From Halosimplex aquaticum (lineage in GTDB: Archaea; Halobacteriota; Halobacteria; Halobacteriales; Haloarculaceae), in assembly GCF_028747785.1 (NCBI RefSeq), contig NZ_CP118158.1:3844001-3908000 (forward strand): DNA of 64,000 nt, written 5' to 3'. The notes under the pieces are model-generated. The model saw only the letters and a list, made by a program, of their open reading frames with translations, was not told where the DNA came from and searched no databases. Made by a program: the position numbers and the translations under genes. Below, in pieces: positions 50,621-58,828 of the stretch (the stretch's first letter is position 1; every line of letters begins with the position of its first letter).

Positions 50621-51571
50621 TTACTCACCGACGCGAGCGAGCCACAGTGCGGGGTCGTCGAGTTCGGCGTCGGTCGGGAGGTTGGCGGGGTCGTCCCAGA
50701 CGACCGAGGCGCCGGCGATGCCTCGGTCGTCGGCCACGGCGTCGAAGAAGGCCTTGCCGCGCTCGTACTGGCGGCGCTTCATCCCGAGTCCGAGCAGTCG
50801 GCGAATGACCCGGGCCATCGGCCCGCGACCGCGGCGGCGCGCCTCGACCTTCTCGCGGAGGTCCGCGTACTCGTCGTCGAACGCGCGGTCCATCACGAGT
50901 TCGGCGTACCCCTCGACCGCGGTCATCGTCGTGTCGAGTTCCTTGAGGGCCTCGCGGTCGAGCGTCCCCTCGCCGAGGGCCGCCACGGCGCCTTCCATCG
51001 TCGTTTCGAGGTGGTCGGAGAGCCACGGGGCCGCACCGAACTCAGCGGCGTGGGCGACCTCGTGGAAGGCGATCCACCGGCGGAACCGCTGGAAGTCGAC
51101 CTCCAGGGCGTCCGCTACCTTCCGGATGTTCGGGTGGACGAAATACAGCGCGTGGTCGTCGCTCTCGGCCAGCAGGAGGGGGTCGTACTGCCCGAGGACG
51201 TTGTTGCCGAGGAAGGCGAGCGCGACGCTCATCGTTCCGGTGTTGACGACGCGGCTCGCGCCGGGGAACATCGTGACCTGCTCCTCCAGCGGGCGCATGA
51301 CCCGCTCGAAGGTCGCGACGTTCGCGTCGATCCAGTGGTGGCGGTTCTGGATCTCGACCATCTCGGGGAGGTCGAAGTCCACGGCGGCGACCGCCCGGAC
51401 GCGGTCCCGGGCGTCGCGCACGTCGTCGGCGTAGCCGGCCTCCTCGGCCCGCGTGAGCGCCAGCGACCCCGGGTCTGTCGAGGCCTTCGCGGCGTCGGCG
51501 ACTGAGTTCCAGTCGACCGGCCCGTCGCCCGACGCCGTCGTGACCGCCCGGACGCTCTGGTACAGTCCCAT
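50621..51571 (-). CDS. Zinc-dependent metalloprotease of the DUF2342 type
   Basis: A 316-residue protein with the HExxH motif HEVAH (170-174) and the downstream EGYAELVMDRAFDDEY stretch that would supply the third ligand. This is the DUF2342 / F420-biosynthesis-associated protease pattern found mostly in actinobacteria and haloarchaea. It is soluble, with helical N-terminal part MGLYQSVRAVTTASGDG. The substrate is not known. ATG start. The open frame upstream is a shadow. Confidence 0.85.
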   Translation of the reverse strand: MGLYQSVRAVTTASGDGPVDWNSVADAAKASTDPGSLALTRAEEAGYADDVRDARDRVRAVAAVDFDLPEMVEIQNRHHWIDANVATFERVMRPLEEQVTMFPGASRVVNTGTMSVALAFLGNNVLGQYDPLLLAESDDHALYFVHPNIRKVADALEVDFQRFRRWIAFHEVAHAAEFGAAPWLSDHLETTMEGAVAALGEGTLDREALKELDTTMTAVEGYAELVMDRAFDDEYADLREKVEARRRGRGPMARVIRRLLGLGMKRRQYERGKAFFDAVADDRGIAGASVVWDDPANLPTDAELDDPALWLARVGE

Positions 51572-51648
51572 AGTCGAATCAGGTGACGCGCCCGGAAATG
51601 CCTTCTCCTCGCGGACACGACGGCCCTGCGACGCCCGTCTCGGCCGCT

Positions 51649-51894
51649 TCAGTCTTCGAGCGTTGGTTCGCCCGACCCGCGGAGAATCCGGCGGACGAGC
51701 ACGACGACGGCGACGAGGCCGACGAACGCGATCAGGGTCGGCAGCGGATTCGACCCGCCGTCGGGTCCGGACCCACCGCCGAGACCGCTCTCGTCGCGTT
51801 CGTCCGTATCGCCCGATCGCACGCCGCTTCCCGGCGCGTTCGCGGTGAACTCCGCGCCGTCGAGGTGGACCTCCAGAAGGGTTATGTCGACCAT
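51649..51894 (-). CDS. Small C-terminal-anchored membrane protein
   Basis: An 81-residue protein. An acidic N-terminus and a Gly/Ser/Asp-rich linker (GLGGGSGPDGGSNP) are followed by a single C-terminal helix, LIAFVGLVAVVVLVRRI. The layout resembles a short exported or tail-anchored protein. No signal peptide or function recognised. ATG start (MVDITLLEVHLDG). It lies between convergent and divergent neighbours with short gaps. Confidence 0.5.
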   Translation of the reverse strand: MVDITLLEVHLDGAEFTANAPGSGVRSGDTDERDESGLGGGSGPDGGSNPLPTLIAFVGLVAVVVLVRRILRGSGEPTLED

Positions 51895-52042
51895 AGTTTC
51901 CGTTGGACGACAGACCGGAAAGGGGTTTCGCCGGCGCCGGCGCCGGCCGACAGCGGCGGAGACGGCAGGTCACGGGACTCGACCGACGGCCGCGACACGC
52001 GATATCCCAACCATTCTTGAGGGCGCCAGTCGACCCCAGCGT

Positions 52043-53218
52043 ATGGCCCCGGAGATAACGAAAATCGAGAGCACGGAGTTCGCGTACGAGATTCCGGACA
52101 TGGGCACGGACCAGCACGGGTTCAACCTCGTCTACGAGCCAGGGAACAGCGTCGAGCGGAAGCTGTTCGCGATCGAGGTCCACACGGACGAGGGGATCAC
52201 CGGCGAGTACGTCGGCGGCAACTCCCCCGGCGCCGCCCAGATCAACACGTTCGCGGACTACCTCGTCGGCAAGAACCCCCTGGAGCGGGAGAAACACTGG
52301 TCCGAGATCAAGCGCGCCCTGCGCAAGTACGACCGGATGGGGATCGGCCCGATCGACATCGCGCTGTGGGACTTCGCCGGCAAGTACTACGACGCGCCGA
52401 TCCACGAGCTTCTGGGCACCTACCGCGAGCGCATCCCCGCGTACGCGTCGACCTACCACGGCGACGAGAACGGCGGCCTGGAGACGCCCGAGGACTTCGC
52501 CGACTTCGCCGAGGAGTGCCGGGATATCGGCTACGACGCGTTCAAGATCCACGGCTGGGGCGGCAGCGACGGTTCCCGCGACCTCGATCGGGAGGTCGCC
52601 GCGGTCCACGCCGTCGGCGAGCGCGTCGGCGACGAGATGGACCTGATGCACGACCCGGCATGCGAACTGGAGACGCTGGCCGACGCGCTGAAGCTCGGCC
52701 GCGCGCTCGACGAAGAGGGATTCTTCTGGTACGAGGACCCCTACCGCGACGGCGGTATCTCCCAGCACGCCCACCGCAAGCTCCGCCAGCAGCTCGACAC
52801 CCCGATCCTCCAGACGGAGCACGTCCGCGGCCTGGAGCCGTTCACGGACTTCATCGACGCCGAGTCGACCGACTTCGTCCGCGCCGACCCCGAGTACGAC
52901 GGCGGCATCACCGGCGCCATCAAGCGCGCCCGCGTCGCCGAGGGCCACGGCCTCGACGTCGAGTTTCACGCGCCCGGCCCCGCCCAGCGCCACTGCATCG
53001 CCGCCGTCCGCAACAGCAACTACTACGAGATGGCGCTGGTCCACCCCGACGCGCCCAACACCACCCCGCCGGTCTACGCCGGCGACTACGAGGACCAGCT
53101 GGAGACCGTCGACGACGAGGGGACGGTCCCGGTCCCCGACGGCCCCGGCCTCGGCGTCGACTACGACTGGGACTTCATCGAGGCGAACGCCACCGGCAGC
53201 GTCCATACCTACGAGTAA
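52043..53218 (+). CDS. Enolase-superfamily (mandelate racemase/muconate lactonizing) enzyme
   Basis: A 391-residue enolase-superfamily protein that would abstract a proton next to a carboxylate, for example in sugar-acid dehydration. Metal ligands are visible at D204, E231 and E259. On the second barrel strand there is K168-I-H170 (KxH instead of the more common KxK). A late His in DVEFHAPGP (H309) could be the acid. The substrate is not clear. It is close to a frameshifted Gfo/Idh/MocA dehydrogenase, which fits sugar-acid catabolism. ATG start. Confidence 0.85.
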   Translation: MAPEITKIESTEFAYEIPDMGTDQHGFNLVYEPGNSVERKLFAIEVHTDEGITGEYVGGNSPGAAQINTFADYLVGKNPLEREKHWSEIKRALRKYDRMGIGPIDIALWDFAGKYYDAPIHELLGTYRERIPAYASTYHGDENGGLETPEDFADFAEECRDIGYDAFKIHGWGGSDGSRDLDREVAAVHAVGERVGDEMDLMHDPACELETLADALKLGRALDEEGFFWYEDPYRDGGISQHAHRKLRQQLDTPILQTEHVRGLEPFTDFIDAESTDFVRADPEYDGGITGAIKRARVAEGHGLDVEFHAPGPAQRHCIAAVRNSNYYEMALVHPDAPNTTPPVYAGDYEDQLETVDDEGTVPVPDGPGLGVDYDWDFIEANATGSVHTYE

Positions 53219-53270
53219 CGGGCCCCTTCGCTCCTCGAATAGACGTCGACTTCACCGGAGACGAGGTAGA

Positions 53271-53669
53271 TCAGGCTCGATCTAGTAGCTCACCGGGGCT
53301 AACCGCCCCGTTGTCGAGTAACTCCCCGTCGAAAGTAACGAACGTCGCGTCGATATCTTCGACGAGTGCGAGGAGTACGCAATCCATCGTGTAGAGGAGG
53401 GAATCGCGCTGCATACTGTACGCGGTGATCTGATCGCTGATCTCCGGTGCGTAGATGTCGACCCTCTCGTAGATGTCCTCCAGTACGTTTTCGACCTCCT
53501 CCTGTTCCGTCCGCTTTTTCTTCGTCAGCACCGACCGGATCTCCATTAGATTCAGGATCGACGTGCTGAATTCGAAGTCTCGATTGAGCAGTTCCGTTGC
53601 AACGTCTCCCCGAGACGGTTCATCCGTCACGCTAGCGACGAAGACGTTCGAATCGACGAATACGTTCAT
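53271..53669 (-). CDS. vapC: PIN domain VapC-type toxin
   Basis: A 132-residue PIN-domain RNase. Acidic residues D6, E43, D96 and D114 form the expected metal site (MNVFVDSNVFVASV; TSILNLMEIRSV; YTMDCVLLALVEDIDATFVTFDGE). VapC toxins cut tRNA or rRNA and are held by a VapB partner. Here the ATG start overlaps the stop of a 57-residue antitoxin-like gene upstream by 4 bp (ATGA). The GC content is lower than in the surrounding genes, which suggests transfer. Confidence 0.87.
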   Translation of the reverse strand: MNVFVDSNVFVASVTDEPSRGDVATELLNRDFEFSTSILNLMEIRSVLTKKKRTEQEEVENVLEDIYERVDIYAPEISDQITAYSMQRDSLLYTMDCVLLALVEDIDATFVTFDGELLDNGAVSPGELLDRA

Positions 53670-53839
53670 TCCCGTTCTCGTTCCTCGCGGACTGCGGCCA
53701 CTGAATCGACGTTAACGTCCGCCAAACGCCCAGCGAGTAAGTCACCCAGTTCCGATTCCGGTCGCTTTTCATCCGACTCATCGGGCGATCGATCGTCAGG
53801 AGAGCCGGACGGATACGAGGAATTGATCGAGCTTCCCAT
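53666..53839 (-). CDS. vapB: VapB-like antitoxin
   Basis: A 57-residue gene upstream of and overlapping vapC by 4 bp. It opens MGSSINSSYPSGSPDDRSPD, continues through acidic/basic stretches, and ends DVNVDSVAAVREERERE. That C-terminus is like haloarchaeal VapB partners of PIN toxins and probably wraps the toxin. The N-terminal part should bind its own promoter, but no AbrB or RHH domain is obvious at this length, so autoregulation is not proven. ATG start. Confidence 0.72.
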   Translation of the reverse strand: MGSSINSSYPSGSPDDRSPDESDEKRPESELGDLLAGRLADVNVDSVAAVREERERE

Positions 53840-54019
53840 ATGTCAAACAGGTGGTTACAGGGTCAAAACAGTTTCTTCGTGTCTCGAAATCCGGACGTGA
53901 GTCTCGGCGATGGGACACCTCAACTGTCGTCATCGCGGCCCCGTCTGGCAGCACGGCTTACTGTGCCCGAGCGAGTCGACCACGAAACGGCCAAGACCCC
54001 TCCCCGTCATGCCGGAGAC

Positions 54020-55130
54020 ATGTCGAACTACCGCGCAGGGATCATCGGTGCCGGTGGGATCGCAGGGCTGGGCATCCTGGGGATGCACGACGAGGAGGAC
54101 ATCGGGGAGAAGAAGTTCACGGCCAGTCACGCCGGCGGCTACGACGCGACCGACGGCATCGAACTCGCGGCCGTCGCCGACGTCGACGAGGAGAAACTCG
54201 ACCGGTTCGGCGAGGCGTGGGACGTCCCCGAGGAGGGGCGCTACGTGGGCCACGAGGCCATGCTCGAAGCGGAAGACCTGGACGTCGTCTCCGTCTGCAC
54301 GCCGTCGTATCTCCACCACGACCCCGTGGTCGACGCGGCCCGCTCGGCGGCCGACCCGTCGGCGATCTGGTGCGAGAAGCCGATCGCTTCCTCGGTCAGC
54401 GACGCCAACGAGATGGTGGAGGTCTGCGACGAGACCGACACCGAACTCGTCGTGAACCACTCGTTCCGGTTCACCGAGAAACAGCGACGGCTGGCCGAAC
54501 TCGTCCGCGAGGAGGACCTCCTCGGCGAGGTCCACTCGGTCTCGATGCAGTTCCGGATGGAGCTACTTCGCAACTCGACGCACCTGCTCGACACGCTCGT
54601 GCAACTGCTCGACGCGCGCGCCGAGCGGGTAGCCGGCCACATCACCGGCGAGAACGAGGCGGTCGACAGCCTGGAAGCGGGCGAGAGCGTCGACGACGCG
54701 GGGGGCGGCGGGTTCGTCGTCATGGACGACGGCTCGTTCGCGACCGTCGACTGCACGATCCCGCGCGCGGACTCCTCGATGACGATGCAGTTCGTCGGCA
54801 GCGAGGGGGAAGCTCTACCTGAACAACGACGACGGCGAGTGGCGCTACTGGCGCCTCGACGACGGCGACCACGTCGAGGTCGACCTCGCCGAGTACGGGA
54901 TCGAGGGCGCCTGGACGTGGGAGGACGACTACGAGCGCGCCTTCCCGAACGCCGCCCGCCACATCCGGGACGTCCTCGACGGGGGGGAGGCGGAGAACCG
55001 CTCGCCCGGCGACGTGGCGACGCGCTCGCTGGAGATCATCGTCGGCTTCTACCTCTCGCACTACACCGGCGGGCAGGTCTCCATCCCGCTGGACCGCCCG
55101 CTACGGGACGTCGAGATCACCTCGTGGTGA
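54020..55130 (+). pseudogene. Gfo/Idh/MocA family oxidoreductase, frameshifted
   Basis: An NAD(P)-dependent sugar or sugar-acid dehydrogenase split by a +1 shift. The first part (ATG 54020) reads MSNYRAGIIGAGGIAGLGIL and continues with CEKPIASSVSDANEM and the substrate-domain strand MTMQFVGSEG. At a G5 run (54805-54809) the frame changes. After the run, reading from 54810 gives KLYLNNDDGEWRYWRLDDGD through to a stop at 55128-55130. Repairing one G would make a 369-residue enzyme. Either sequencing error or a recent mutation; the length after repair is normal for the family. Next to the enolase-like gene and vapBC. Confidence 0.85.
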
Positions 55131-55205
55131 GTCGACGGCCGGACCGCAGTTCCGCCGTCGACCGCCGGTAGCCACGTTCAAGGCGGTTCAGTCGTAGGTG
55201 GTCGC

Positions 55206-56273
55206 ATGGACGACGCTCACCGCGCGTTTCTGGACGATCTGCTCGCGACCTCCAGCCCGTCGGGCTACGAGGTGCCCGGCCAGCGGGTCTGGGTCGACTA
55301 CGTCGCCGAGTTCGCGGACGAGGTCCGGACCGACGAGTACGGCAACGCCGTCGCTGTCCACGATGGTAGCGACGACTGCGACACGTCGATCGCGTTCACC
55401 GGGCACGGCGACGAGATCGGCTTCATCGTCCGCGAGGTCACCGACGACGGCTTCCTACGGATCGGCCGGGTCGGCGGCTCGGACAAGACCGTCGCGCAGG
55501 GACAGCACGTGACGGTCCACACCGACGACGGACCGGTGCCGGGCGTGATCGGGCAGATGGCGATCCACCTGCGGGACGGCGACGACGACGACGCGCCGGA
55601 GATCGCCGAGCAACACGTCGACATCGGCGTCGCCGACGGCGACGACGCCGCGGACCTCGTCGAGGTCGGCGACCCGGTGACGTTCGAGCAGCGCGTGCGC
55701 GAACTCGAAGACGGCCGGCTGACCGCCCGGGGGATGGACAACCGGGTCGGTATCTGGGCGGCCGCCGAGGGACTGCGCCGCGCCGTCGAAGCGGGTGCCG
55801 AGGCGACCGTCTACGCGGTCAGCACGGTGCAAGAGGAGGTCGGCCTCCAGGGCGCCCGGATGGTCGGCTTCGACCTGAACCCCGACGCGGTGATCGCCTG
55901 CGACGTGACCCACGCGACGGACTCGCCGGGGGTGCCCGGCAAGAAGTCGACCGGGGTCGAACTCGGCGAGGGGCCGGTGGTCGCTCGCGGCAGCGCCAAC
56001 CACCCGGCGCTGGTCGCCGCCGTCCGAGACGTGGCCGACGAGCGGGACGTGGACGTCCAGTTGCAGGCGACGGGGTCGCGGACCGGGACGGACGCGGACG
56101 CCTTCTACGTCGCCCGCGGCGGGACGCCGACGCTCAGCCTCGGACTGCCGAACCGCTACATGCACACGCCCGTCGAGGTGATCGAGGCCGACGACCTCGA
56201 CGCGATGGCGGACCTGCTGGGCGCGGTGGGGGCGCGAGCGGAGTCGTTCGCGCCGTTCGACGTCGGACTGTAG
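55206..56273 (+). CDS. M42-family aminopeptidase
   Basis: A 355-residue metallo-aminopeptidase/endoglucanase-M family protein (TET-type, cytosolic). Metal ligands are visible: GHGDEIGF (H67, D69), a MDNRVG Asp, VQEEVG (Glu pair), DVTH Asp and a late His in NRYMHTPVEVIE. These enzymes form large tetrahedral complexes that cut short peptides. ATG start. It follows the dehydrogenase by 75 bp and precedes the lsm operon by about 118 bp. Confidence 0.91.
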   Translation: MDDAHRAFLDDLLATSSPSGYEVPGQRVWVDYVAEFADEVRTDEYGNAVAVHDGSDDCDTSIAFTGHGDEIGFIVREVTDDGFLRIGRVGGSDKTVAQGQHVTVHTDDGPVPGVIGQMAIHLRDGDDDDAPEIAEQHVDIGVADGDDAADLVEVGDPVTFEQRVRELEDGRLTARGMDNRVGIWAAAEGLRRAVEAGAEATVYAVSTVQEEVGLQGARMVGFDLNPDAVIACDVTHATDSPGVPGKKSTGVELGEGPVVARGSANHPALVAAVRDVADERDVDVQLQATGSRTGTDADAFYVARGGTPTLSLGLPNRYMHTPVEVIEADDLDAMADLLGAVGARAESFAPFDVGL

Positions 56274-56358
56274 CGGTCGCGGCCGTCGCCGAGCGACGCC
56301 GATTATCGGCGATCCGGGCCCCGATTCGGGGCGTCGCGGGTAGATTGGGCAAGCGGTA

Positions 56359-56367
56359 CGTTTATGC
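56359..56367 (+). promoter_or_regulatory. TATA box of the lsm-rpl37e-purF operon
   Basis: CGTTTATGC lies about 27 nt before the ATG at 56391 and is the only AT-rich box here, so the lsm transcript would be leaderless or nearly so. Confidence 0.5.
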
Positions 56368-56390
56368 ACGCGACGCCAGGCAGTTCGGGT

Positions 56391-56576
56391 ATGAGCGGAC
56401 GACCGCTGGACGTGCTCGAGGCGTCGCTCGGCGAGGAGGTCACGGTCCGCCTGAAGGGCGGCGAAGAGTACGTCGGCGACCTCTCAGGCTACGACCAGCA
56501 CATGAACCTGGTCATCGAGGACGACGAAGACACAACGATTATACGCGGCGATAACGTCGTCTCGATCAACCCATGA
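56391..56576 (+). CDS. lsm: Sm-like archaeal protein Lsm
   Basis: A 61-residue Sm-fold protein. The Sm1 part is visible as [24 protein letters not shown] and Sm2 as [12 protein letters not shown]. Archaeal Lsm proteins form heptameric rings that bind U-rich RNA and have roles in RNA processing and, in haloarchaea, motility and stress. The ATG at 56391 is chosen ([14 protein letters not shown]). Its stop overlaps the start of the ribosomal protein gene (ATGA), an arrangement widely conserved in archaea. Confidence 0.95.
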   Translation: MSGRPLDVLEASLGEEVTVRLKGGEEYVGDLSGYDQHMNLVIEDDEDTTIIRGDNVVSINP

Positions 56577-56746
56577 CTGGCGCAGGAACCCCGAGTCAGG
56601 GAAAGAAAAACACCACGACACACGTCAAGTGTCGTCGGTGCGGTGAGAAGTCGTATCACGTCAAGAACAAAGTCTGTGCGTCCTGCGGGTTCGGCGAGTC
56701 AGCCAAACGACGGGACTACGCCTGGCAGGACAAAGCCGGCGAGTAA
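56573..56746 (+). CDS. rpl37e: Ribosomal protein L37e
   Basis: A 57-residue ribosomal protein of the large subunit. It has a four-Cys zinc finger (C20, C23, C35, C38) and a basic N-terminus ([22 protein letters not shown]). It starts 4 bp within the end of lsm (ATGA), and purF follows 4 bp after its stop. Too short for most gene finders but unmistakable. Confidence 0.95.
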   Translation: MTGAGTPSQGKKNTTTHVKCRRCGEKSYHVKNKVCASCGFGESAKRRDYAWQDKAGE

Positions 56747-56750
56747 CGAA

Positions 56751-58178
56751 ATGCACGAGAAGTGCGGCGTCGTCGGCATCTCTACTACCGACCGTGACGT
56801 CGCCCGCCCCCTCTATTACTCGCTTTACGCCCTCCAGCACCGCGGCCAGGAGTCCGCCGGCATCGTCACCCACGACGGCTTCCAGCAGTACGAGCACGTC
56901 GAGATGGGCCTCGTCGGCGACGTCTTCGACGAGGACGACCTGGACTCGCTCAACGGTTCGAACGGCATCGGCCACGTCCGCTACCCCACGTCCGGGAGCG
57001 TCAACAACTGCTGTGCCCAGCCGTTCTCCGTCTCGTTCAAGAGCGGGTCGCTCGGGCTGGCCCACAACGGCAACCTGATCAACACCGAGGAGATCCGCGA
57101 GGAACTCGCCGGACTGGGCCACGCCTTCACCTCCGACGGCGACACCGAGGTCATCGCCCACGACCTCGCACGAAACCTGCTCGAAGAGGATCTGGTCCGC
57201 GCGGTCAAGCGGACCATGAGTCGCATCCACGGTTCGTACTCGCTGACGATCACCCACGACGAGACGGTCCTGGGCGTGCGGGACCCGCAGGGCAACCGAC
57301 CGCTCTGTATCGGCGAACTCGACGACGGATACGTCCTCGCGTCCGAGAGCGCGGCCATCGACACCCTCGACGGCGAACTCGTCCGGGACGTGCGGCCGGG
57401 CGAACTCGTCGTCCTCCACGACGACGGGACCGGCTTCGACACCTACCAGCTCGTCGAGTCCGACAACACGGCCCACTGCTTCTTCGAACACGTCTACTTC
57501 GCGCGGCCGGACTCGGTCATCGACGACGAACTCGTCTACGAGGTGCGCCGCGACCTGGGTCGCGCCCTCTGGGAGGAGTCGGGCATCGAGACGGACGTCG
57601 TGATGCCCGTCCCCGACTCCGGGCGGGCGTTCGCGTCGGGCTACGCCGACGCCGCGCCCGACGGCGTCGAGTTCGCGGAGGGGCTGATGAAGAACCGCTA
57701 CGTCGGGCGGACGTTCATCATGCCGACGCAGGACGAGCGCGAGCGCGCGGTCCGGTTGAAGCTCAACCCCATCAAGAGCACGGTGGAGGGCAAGACCGTC
57801 ACGGTCATCGACGACTCCATCGTCCGCGGGACCACCTCCTCGCAGCTCGTCGAACTGCTCTACGAGGCGGGCGCCGAGGAGGTCCACGTCCGCATCGGCG
57901 CGCCGCCGATCATCGCGCCCTGTTACATGGGCATCGACATGGCGAGCCGCGAGGAGCTCATCGCGGCCGACCGCTCGGTCGAGGAGATCCGCGAGGAGAT
58001 TCAGGCCGACTCGCTGTCGTACCTCTCCATCGAGGCCATCGCCGAGTCGCTCGGCAAGAGCGACTCGGACCTCTGCCTGGGCTGTGTGACGGGCGAGTAC
58101 CCGTACGACATCGACGGCGAACAGACCGATCGCGACGTCCAGCGACCGGCCGTCGGCCACTCCTCGGCCGACGACTGA
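56751..58178 (+). CDS. purF: Amidophosphoribosyltransferase
   Basis: First committed step of purine synthesis: PRPP plus glutamine to phosphoribosylamine. The 475-residue protein opens MHEKCGVVGI. Cleavage after residue 4 would expose the catalytic C5. Visible blocks are YSLYALQHRGQESAGI, GLAHNGNLIN, the PRPP loop VTVIDDSIVRGTTSSQLV and the Cys-containing DLCLGCVTGEYP near the end, which together with other Cys may hold a 4Fe-4S cluster. It is the third gene of the lsm operon. ATG start. Confidence 0.96.
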   Translation: MHEKCGVVGISTTDRDVARPLYYSLYALQHRGQESAGIVTHDGFQQYEHVEMGLVGDVFDEDDLDSLNGSNGIGHVRYPTSGSVNNCCAQPFSVSFKSGSLGLAHNGNLINTEEIREELAGLGHAFTSDGDTEVIAHDLARNLLEEDLVRAVKRTMSRIHGSYSLTITHDETVLGVRDPQGNRPLCIGELDDGYVLASESAAIDTLDGELVRDVRPGELVVLHDDGTGFDTYQLVESDNTAHCFFEHVYFARPDSVIDDELVYEVRRDLGRALWEESGIETDVVMPVPDSGRAFASGYADAAPDGVEFAEGLMKNRYVGRTFIMPTQDERERAVRLKLNPIKSTVEGKTVTVIDDSIVRGTTSSQLVELLYEAGAEEVHVRIGAPPIIAPCYMGIDMASREELIAADRSVEEIREEIQADSLSYLSIEAIAESLGKSDSDLCLGCVTGEYPYDIDGEQTDRDVQRPAVGHSSADD

Positions 58179-58229
58179 CCCCACTTCTCGTTCGCGAGAC
58201 AGCCGTTTCCGCTTTCGACGTCGTTCCGA

Positions 58230-58421
58230 TCAGAAGAAGCTGAGCACGTCGATCCCGACGTCGAAGTGGTCGAGGACGACGTATCCGAGGTAGATACCCA
58301 CGATCCCGAGCACGCCGGCCGCGTTCGGCGGCGCGGGGATCGGGACGTTCAGGAACCGGAAGACCGCGCCGGTCAAGAAGCCGGTCAGCAAGGCGAGTGC
58401 GACAGTCGAAGCCGAAGCCAT
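58230..58421 (-). CDS. XapX domain-containing small membrane protein
   Basis: A 63-residue protein with two hydrophobic helices, matching the XapX family (ALLTGFLTGAVFRFLNVPIPAPPNAAGVLGIVGIYLG). This family, of unknown function, often occurs as single small genes. It is probably in the cytoplasmic membrane. ATG start at 58421. The upstream region is the structured intergenic stretch listed next. Confidence 0.75.
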   Translation of the reverse strand: MASASTVALALLTGFLTGAVFRFLNVPIPAPPNAAGVLGIVGIYLGYVVLDHFDVGIDVLSFF

Positions 58422-58520
58422 GCGGCGCTCTACAGGCGGTCGACACTCACTTCTTTCGACCCGCTTCGAGTCCCCGTCGAACCGCCGAAGCCGACGCTGG
58501 TCGGTTCGGGTCCCGCAAAA

Positions 58521-58548
58521 GGTGGGTGGGTGTGGGGTGGGTGGGTGA
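58521..58548 (+). other. Potential G-quadruplex tract
   Basis: Five runs of three or four G separated by only one to three bases (GGGTGGGTGTGGGGTGGGTGGG). Sequences of this type readily fold into G-quadruplexes. It sits about 100 bp upstream of the XapX start. Confidence 0.5.
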
Positions 58549-58551
58549 TGT

Positions 58552-58568
58552 GGCACCGAACTGGTGCC
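58552..58568. repeat. 6-bp hairpin next to the G-tract
   Basis: GGCACC (58552-58557), loop GAACT, GGTGCC (58563-58568). It starts four bases after the G-tract ends. Confidence 0.45.
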
Positions 58569-58610
58569 GCACTTACGGATAGCCGCGAGGGGGTAATAAA
58601 ACCACTGCCG

Positions 58611-58632
58611 ATATTATCTATTTTGATAATAT
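58611..58632. promoter_or_regulatory. AT-rich palindrome
   Basis: ATATTATC (58611-58618), a 6-nt spacer, and GATAATAT (58625-58632): a perfect 8-bp inverted repeat in an AT-rich pocket. It may serve as an operator or as promoter elements for either divergent gene. Confidence 0.5.
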
Positions 58633-58768
58633 TATGCCCGATAGACCGCTATTTCGGACATGAACGGAAATGTGGGGCACCCTTTGACTTCAACGTCAGG
58701 CGACCCTTGATATCATCTCTGTGAATCGGAGAACAACGTATTTGCGACGGGTCGAGAAAGGAGAACCG

Positions 58769-58828
58769 ATGAATGGTATCGGTCCAGCCAACGGGACGAG
58801 GCGGTTTCCGCGGAGGGTCCCGGCGTGA
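58769..58828 (+). CDS. Short leader ORF coupled to the response regulator
   Basis: A 19-codon ORF, MNGIGPANGTRRFPRRVPA. An AAGGAG ribosome site (58759-58764) lies just before its ATG. Its stop TGA overlaps the GTG start of the regulator by 4 bp (GTGA). If translated, it would be a coupling or attenuating leader; it could also be chance. Confidence 0.35.
   Translation: MNGIGPANGTRRFPRRVPA

Larger units (their letters stand above)
58422..58768. other. Structured divergent intergenic region
   Basis: About 350 bp between the XapX gene (minus) and the response-regulator leader (plus). It holds a dense G-tract array (58521-58548), a hairpin (58552-58568), an AT-rich palindrome (58611-58632), and AT-rich sequence 58590-58640 rare in this genome. 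A CTTGATATCA box near 58707-58716 would place a start near 58740. These are listed separately. Confidence 0.55.

Noticed and set aside
58439..58520. A tRNA-like stretch with GGTTCGGGTCC
   Set aside because: No acceptor stem or anticodon stem can be formed, and the conserved A58 is missing.
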